A stretch of DNA of 64,000 bases. Origin: Edolisoma coerulescens. Lineage: Eukaryota; Chordata; Aves; Passeriformes; Campephagidae. Below, one piece after another: positions 59,121 to 64,000 of the stretch. The stretch covers positions 368,579 through 432,578 of the forward strand of contig VWZW01007179.1 in assembly GCA_013397115.1 (NCBI GenBank). The letters run 5' to 3'. Position 1 is the first letter of the stretch. Each line of letters opens with the position of its first letter. Below the pieces are notes generated by a model. That model did no database searches, was not told the DNA's origin, and saw only the letters and a list, made by a program, of their open reading frames with translations. The position numbers and the translations under genes are program-made.

Positions 59121-60879
59121 AGTGGAATCCAGCACCACCTCTGGAGTGACACACGGCTCGTGTTAGCACAGCCCCAGCAGCTGGGGGGTCTGAGATTTTA
59201 AATTGTCTGTCTTAAGTCACCCTGGGATGTGTTTTTAAGTTATGTCAAGGTCAGCTAGCACATGTGGTAGGTGGTTATGTGCATGTGTCTGTCAGTCAGC
59301 ACCTTTCCAGAAGGAGCGTCAGAGGAATTTCTGATGAGATCCTAACGCTATTCATTACTGTGGCCGAGGCACAACGTGACCCAGATTCCCACATCCACAG
59401 GAGGGGAGAGTGCTCTGATCTGACATCTCCAATTCGGAGATGCTCTGCTTTGGTTCCAGCTGCCAATTCCATCTGCAAGCTGCTGGGTTTGGGCCCATAC
59501 CTGAGCAAGATTCAAGGCATGACACGAGTTACTTGTGACAAGGCACGGGGCTGATTGTGCACTGAGGTCATTTGAACGAGAGGAGCTGATCTCCCAGCAC
59601 CTAAATCCTCATTTGATTGGATACAAATGTGAGCATTGCCCCCATCCTGCTCAAAACCCCCTTAGCTGGTCATCATAATTACATCAAAGTTGCGTAAATG
59701 GAAAACCTTGGAAAGTGTTCAACATGTCTAAAAAGGTGGAGCAGCAGGTATTCCAGCAGCTCTTTTCTAGACACAAATCTTTGCTCTGCCCTTGCACTGG
59801 AGGAAGAGGAATGGGCACTGCCAAATCAACAGCCCCCTTCTTGCTGATGCTTCATTTCTAACCATGGCCAGAACCAGTCTGACCTCAATTCTCAAGTCTT
59901 TTGACCCACCAAATTGAATTGCTTTTAATTTTTTTCCTAGCCAGCCCCCAAAAGCATTGAAGTGGTACTTTACTGATGCAAATGCAGAAGGGAGCAGATA
60001 ATTGAGTTTGATCTGGTCAGACAGAGCTATGGCTGGAGGCTACCTATGAAGGACTTTGAGCATAAAAATATTATTCTCAAGAAATCCAGCAGCTTCCAGC
60101 TGGTAATAACTTGAAATTCCATGTGAAAACTCATCCCACAACACTCAAAATTTCCTCCAAATGCTCAGTTTAGTTTCAAAAGAATTTTCCTTGTGTGCAC
60201 TTATTTCTGCATTTGAGTATTGAGCCCCAAATACTTCGGTAAACAACCATTGGCGAGAAACTCCACAGAAACAACTGATAGCTGGAATTATTTCTGGAAA
60301 ATGAACTTTGTGGTTATACAATCAGTACTAGAAGAAAAGTCTTCTTCCTCAGGATGCAAATTATTAACGTTCCAGTGTGTGTCCAACTCCGAGATGGAAA
60401 CTTAGCACTTTCAGGATGGGGTCTTGCTGACAGTCATTAGGTGGAGTCTGGATGTGCCCAGGGGACGAAGGGGACGACGCCATAGCTGCAGTGGAGGATA
60501 GCAGGACGTCCCCCTTGGACCTACACCCCGTACAGGCCCATGGATGGAACCAGAACACCCTTTGGATGCTCCTCCCTGTCACGCCCACACAAAACAAGTT
60601 CGTTCTCAGTGCAGTGCCCAAGGGCAGCAGCCAGGCTGAAATCCCAGTTTCCCTCCTCCTACACAGCACATCTTGCTGCTGCTTACACTGCAGCCTGCTT
60701 CAGGCTCCCAGCTTGGACGTACATCACGGGCTCTGCTGATCACAACAGTGATACCTACTTCAAACAATGAGAGCTTTTCGCCTTCAATTTCCCTTTGATG
60801 CTCAAATAACAGGAAAACCACAAAAACAAACGAGGCTCTCCTCTGAAAGACTCGGGAGAATACTGTAAGCTATTCTGCC

Positions 60880-61020
60880 CTGTCAGATACCGCTGTAATT
60901 AGGTGCTCTTAGAAATATATTATCTATTTTTATCTGTTATTTATTGTGCACACTGTATTTATTGTGCTGAACACATTATGCCCCTGACAGGCTACCGCAG
61001 ATTTCTCAGTGTGTTAATTG
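60880..61020. promoter_or_regulatory. Candidate conserved non-coding element
   Basis: Unique AT-rich sequence (CGCTGTAATTAGGTGCTCTT, TTATTTATTGTGCACACTGT) with CpGs kept and no frame. Texture-based call. Confidence 0.2.
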
Positions 61021-63510
61021 TCTGGGCCCTGCTGCTACACCCACTTTTGAGATTCAGACACAAACCAATTGAATTCTGACATTTATTTATCTTCCTACAG
61101 CGAATCTTTTTGTCTGGTAAATATGTAGGACTCCTAAAGAGATGATACACCACGTCATACTAATCCTCCTCAGTTCCTGGATTACTGACCAAACGCACAG
61201 TGACAGCCTTTTCAGAGCCTCACGGCAACACCCTCTGCCTAAAGGCAAACCCACGACGTTCCCAGAAGGAATTCAGACCAGCTTTGTCTCGGGGCAATGC
61301 AGATGCACCCCAAAAGTGGGGGTTTGGCCCTCTCTGGGTTGTACAGAGCCATCCTCAGGGCTGTGTTACCCCAGGAACTGAGAAGCAGAGCCACAAGTTC
61401 ACTCCCTGGCTCCAGTTTCCTGTCTCTCGTGCCCACTCACCCCTACCCACATAAAAAAAGGAACAGCAGAACAAGTCAATAATTCTTTTCCCTTCCCAGA
61501 AGCCTAGAAAATGAACACGAGTCAAAGCTCCAGCTGCCCGGCAGCGGGAATGCAAACACACCAGAGCTTCCTGGTAGATACCGAGAAGCAACTCCACGGC
61601 CTGTTTAATTAATCATCCCTTCCACCCCTGCAACATCCTCCAGGTCAGCCGTGTCCTCAGCTACCCTGGCCACAGGTGGGGTCTGGACTCAGCCCTTGCC
61701 ATCCATCTCCTGAGCACCCCGCAGTGTGCTCAGACCTGCACTGCCCACGGGGGGATAATTCACCACAGTTTCTCATCAGAGGCACCGAGGAAGGGAAACC
61801 TCTCCAGCGTGTGAGCCAGCGTCTCCCTTCTTCCAAGGTACGTGCAGGTCTCATGCCAAAGAAAAGGCTCCCCTTCAGCTTTTCTGTATGCTTAATTTAA
61901 GACTGGAAACGGGAAGAATTTTTATAAGTCTAGAAAGCTGTAGCACAGAGTTTATGAGGGGAAGCATCAAAGTCCAGGAGAAGAAGGAAACTGCAGACCC
62001 TCAGAACTCTTTACAGTGTGGCAAGGATTAACGACCTTTAGTTCTTTATACTCTACACAAACACTACTTATTCCATACTAAACAACACTCTATCTATAAA
62101 AACACTGCTAATTTTGCTTATAGGAATTCAGAATCAGATCCAAACAGTAAGTTCATATCCCTGACAGCACCAGGCAGCCTTCTGCACAGACGTGCAGCTT
62201 GAACCACCCTGCCAGGAGCTCCTGACCTACACCCAGCCTCTAAAGAGCCAAGACCTTCACTGATCTGATCCTCTCTGAGCTAAGAGGCTTCCAAGTGCTA
62301 CTTTCCAAAAGCAAACCAGGATTGCTGAGCTGGCCCTGGAAGCAGAAAGCAGAGAAGGTGATTTTACAGCTCCTCTGCTGTCCTGGCACAATTTCACAGC
62401 GAGAAAAACCTGCACCTGCAGGAAATCCACAGCCAGGCATTGAAGACAGACCAAGGATAATATCACCCATTTCACCTTTTTATAATCTCACGTTTTGGGT
62501 TTTTTTTGGCTAATGGGGAGAGAGCACTGCAGTTCCAGCACTGTGTTGCAGAGGAATCCTTGTTGTGATAGGTGGGTCTTCAAAAGTGAAAAAAAGCCAT
62601 GGGATAAACCAGAAATTTTCCAAGTTCATGCACAGTGGTGCAATTTGAGATATTCTGTTGTCTTTGTATGCCATGTATGTGAGAGCCATGGGAATTCGAA
62701 ATGGGCCATAAAATATAAAAGACATGTGGTTTTTAGTGATAATATATCAACCTAAGAAGTGAATGAGCCCATACAGCAGCTTTTTCTCTCATTCATAACT
62801 TTAATATGCTGAAATGTCTACATTTTAGTCTACCTGACTTTTAAAGTATATGGTTATGAATGCCTGAGAAAAAAGACATCAAATGAAACAAACGGCAGCT
62901 TTGAATTATAGTTGTGATGAATATTGTCATAATAAATTCTCTCCTCACCCAGAGGAGTGATGAGGGATTCCTGCTGCACCACACCATGTTTTCACAAGTC
63001 AAATACAGCCACGTGTTCAATTTATAGCTTGCTTTTGGGCTGAAAGTCTCCACACATCTGAAATGAACACAGCTGAGCATGGTCCAAGACTATTTGGAGA
63101 AGAATACCATGTTTCCAGCTAATTTAGGCCGAGATTTTCTAGGCTGTGCAAGGGTTTTGCTGCCCAAGTCAGAGGCACTGGTGTTTCTAAATCCTCTGGG
63201 CAGCATGTCAAGGCATAATCTTGGAGAGGTGTTGCTCCACAGCTGTCATTGCAAGAGGAAGGGATGCTGAAATGACAGTCAAAACAATGCTTTCACAGGA
63301 AAGATTAGCCTTTTTCAGCACCCCGGCCCTTATCAGCCCTGCAGTGTGTATTAATCACCAATTCCCTGCTCCAGCTCCATTTGCTGCTGCCACAGAAGGG
63401 GATGACAATTTGAAGAACCATTCCTGGGGCACCTGGCTGGTGCACAGAGCTCTGCTCTGAGCGAGATGAATGAATCCATTTAGACAAGATGGCTACACAT
63501 TTTGCATATC

Positions 63511-63516
63511 TTTATT
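63511..63516 (-). terminator. Poly(A) signal AATAAA of the putative edge 3' UTR
   Basis: The plus strand reads TTTATT, giving AATAAA on the minus strand, followed by GATATGCAAAATGTGTAGCC. A CA cleavage position and a GU-rich stretch lie at suitable distances (about 10-30 bases downstream). Confidence 0.4.
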
Positions 63517-63607
63517 GCACTTTTACCACGTTGCAAACAATTCCACAAAAATGCTGCAAAAGTAAGCCTAGAGCTGCTGAAAGCAGCTTTTTACCCATAT
63601 ATGTATA

Positions 63608-63615
63608 TATTTACA
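63608..63615 (-). promoter_or_regulatory. Pumilio-type site UGUAAAUA in the putative 3' UTR
   Basis: The minus strand reads TGTAAATA, an exact match to the UGUANAUA Pumilio response element, about 90 bases upstream of the poly(A) signal. It matters only if the region is transcribed on the minus strand. Confidence 0.3.
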
Positions 63616-63798
63616 CAAAACTATCAAAAGCAAAATTGAAAAGTAGCAGCTCAGCTATGATAGTCTAGAAAGATAAGAGCTGCCACCTCCTTATGGACAA
63701 ATAGTACAACTTGTCATTTTACATCACTTTGTAAAACCAACATTCAAGTATTCCTGTCAAAGCACAATTAGTGAAATTCCCTTCTGGTAACCCCTGTA

Positions 63799-63838
63799 TT
63801 TATTATCATTATTATTATAATTATTATTATTATTATTT
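63799..63838 (+). repeat. ATT/TTA trinucleotide-type microsatellite
   Basis: An imperfect TTA repeat (TTATTATCATTATTATTATA, then ATTATTATTATTATTATT). It lies within the putative minus-strand 3' UTR, where it reads as AAT repeats. Confidence 0.85.
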
Positions 63839-63860
63839 GCCTTTAAAAGTTCATACTGCC

Positions 63861-63947
63861 TTAACCCTTTAAATGCTGAGTAGCTGGGGGGAAAATAAGC
63901 ATTCAATTTAAATAAGATACAGTGGATTAGAGCACTTAAAGGGTTAA
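63861..63947 (-). repeat. 17-base inverted repeat, potential RNA stem
   Basis: The arms are 63861-63877 (TTAACCCTTTAAATGCT) and 63931-63947 (AGCACTTAAAGGGTTAA), separated by 53 bases. One position differs: in minus-strand RNA it forms a G-U wobble and the stem is continuous, whereas in plus-strand RNA it is an A-C mismatch. Confidence 0.7.
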
Positions 63948-64000
63948 CACAAAATACTAAGTGGACTGTCACCACAAAAAAAGTGTGAGTCACAAAACTA

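Larger units (their letters stand above)
58140..63499. other. Intergenic, no gene recognised
   Basis: Unique DNA between the CR1 pair and the putative 3' UTR. The longest frame (58642-59166 plus, Cys- and Leu-rich) lacks a domain and is probably chance. Confidence 0.55.
63500..64000 (-). other. Putative distal 3' UTR of an off-window minus-strand gene
   Basis: Read on the minus strand, the last 500 bases contain AU-rich runs, a UGUAAAUA Pumilio-type site, a long inverted repeat and a closing AATAAA followed by a GU-rich tract. No protein-coding frame is present. This is how a conserved vertebrate 3' UTR looks, so a gene body probably lies to the right. The owner is unknown. From memory, human FOXL3 lies in 7p22.3 near FAM20C and PDGFA, so one of these is a candidate only. 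Confidence 0.35.

Noticed and set aside
58642..59166. A 174-residue plus-strand frame rich in Cys and Leu
   Set aside because: No recognisable motif, and alternative frames of similar length overlap it. Probably chance.
1..64000. CRISPR arrays, tRNA genes, operons or prophage
   Set aside because: No spaced direct repeats, cloverleaf-like box A/box B pairs or prokaryotic gene packing were seen. The sequence is vertebrate nuclear DNA.

Overview
The window looks like vertebrate nuclear DNA, most likely from a bird. Three things point to this. There are several fragments of CR1 LINEs, including the typical CR1 3' end with its degenerate ATTCTRTG tail. Overall repeat density is low. The only convincing gene is a spliced vertebrate forkhead gene. 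There are no operon-like arrays, ribosome binding sites or other prokaryotic features. Nearly all open frames over 60 codons are chance frames in non-coding DNA.

The one gene I can support in full is a forkhead transcription factor on the minus strand, 36631 down to 34793. It has three coding exons, consensus GT-AG splice sites and an intact 252-residue product. The start, the forkhead helices, the Arg-rich wing 2, an eh1-type FSIDYIL motif and the C-terminal LWTM match FOXL3, the sister of FOXL2 known in fish as a germ-cell sex-fate switch. Upstream lie a likely splice acceptor in the 5' UTR, a GC-rich CpG cluster interrupted by a single N, and a second CpG-rich block holding a perfect forkhead site.

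The rest is intergenic. From 1 to 34.4 kb I see simple repeats, a degenerate 5S rRNA-like copy near 11.03-11.15 kb, a CR1 3' end near 21.3-21.66 kb, and AT-rich, TAAT-rich stretches that may be conserved regulatory elements. From 37 to 63 kb there are four more CR1 fragments, one keeping part of the ORF2 C-terminus, plus an extreme AT block at 42.55-42.67 kb. At the right edge, 63.5-64.0 kb, the minus strand looks like the last 500 bases of a 3' UTR: an AATAAA signal, a Pumilio site, AU-rich sequence and a 17-bp stem that pairs fully only in minus-strand RNA. Its gene lies beyond the window.

The layout is a small developmental regulator in a gene-poor domain, with candidate enhancers on both sides. 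I found no evidence of a wholly new system. The most interesting items are the intact FOXL3 locus, its upstream region, the 5S-like relic and the structured UTR-like edge.
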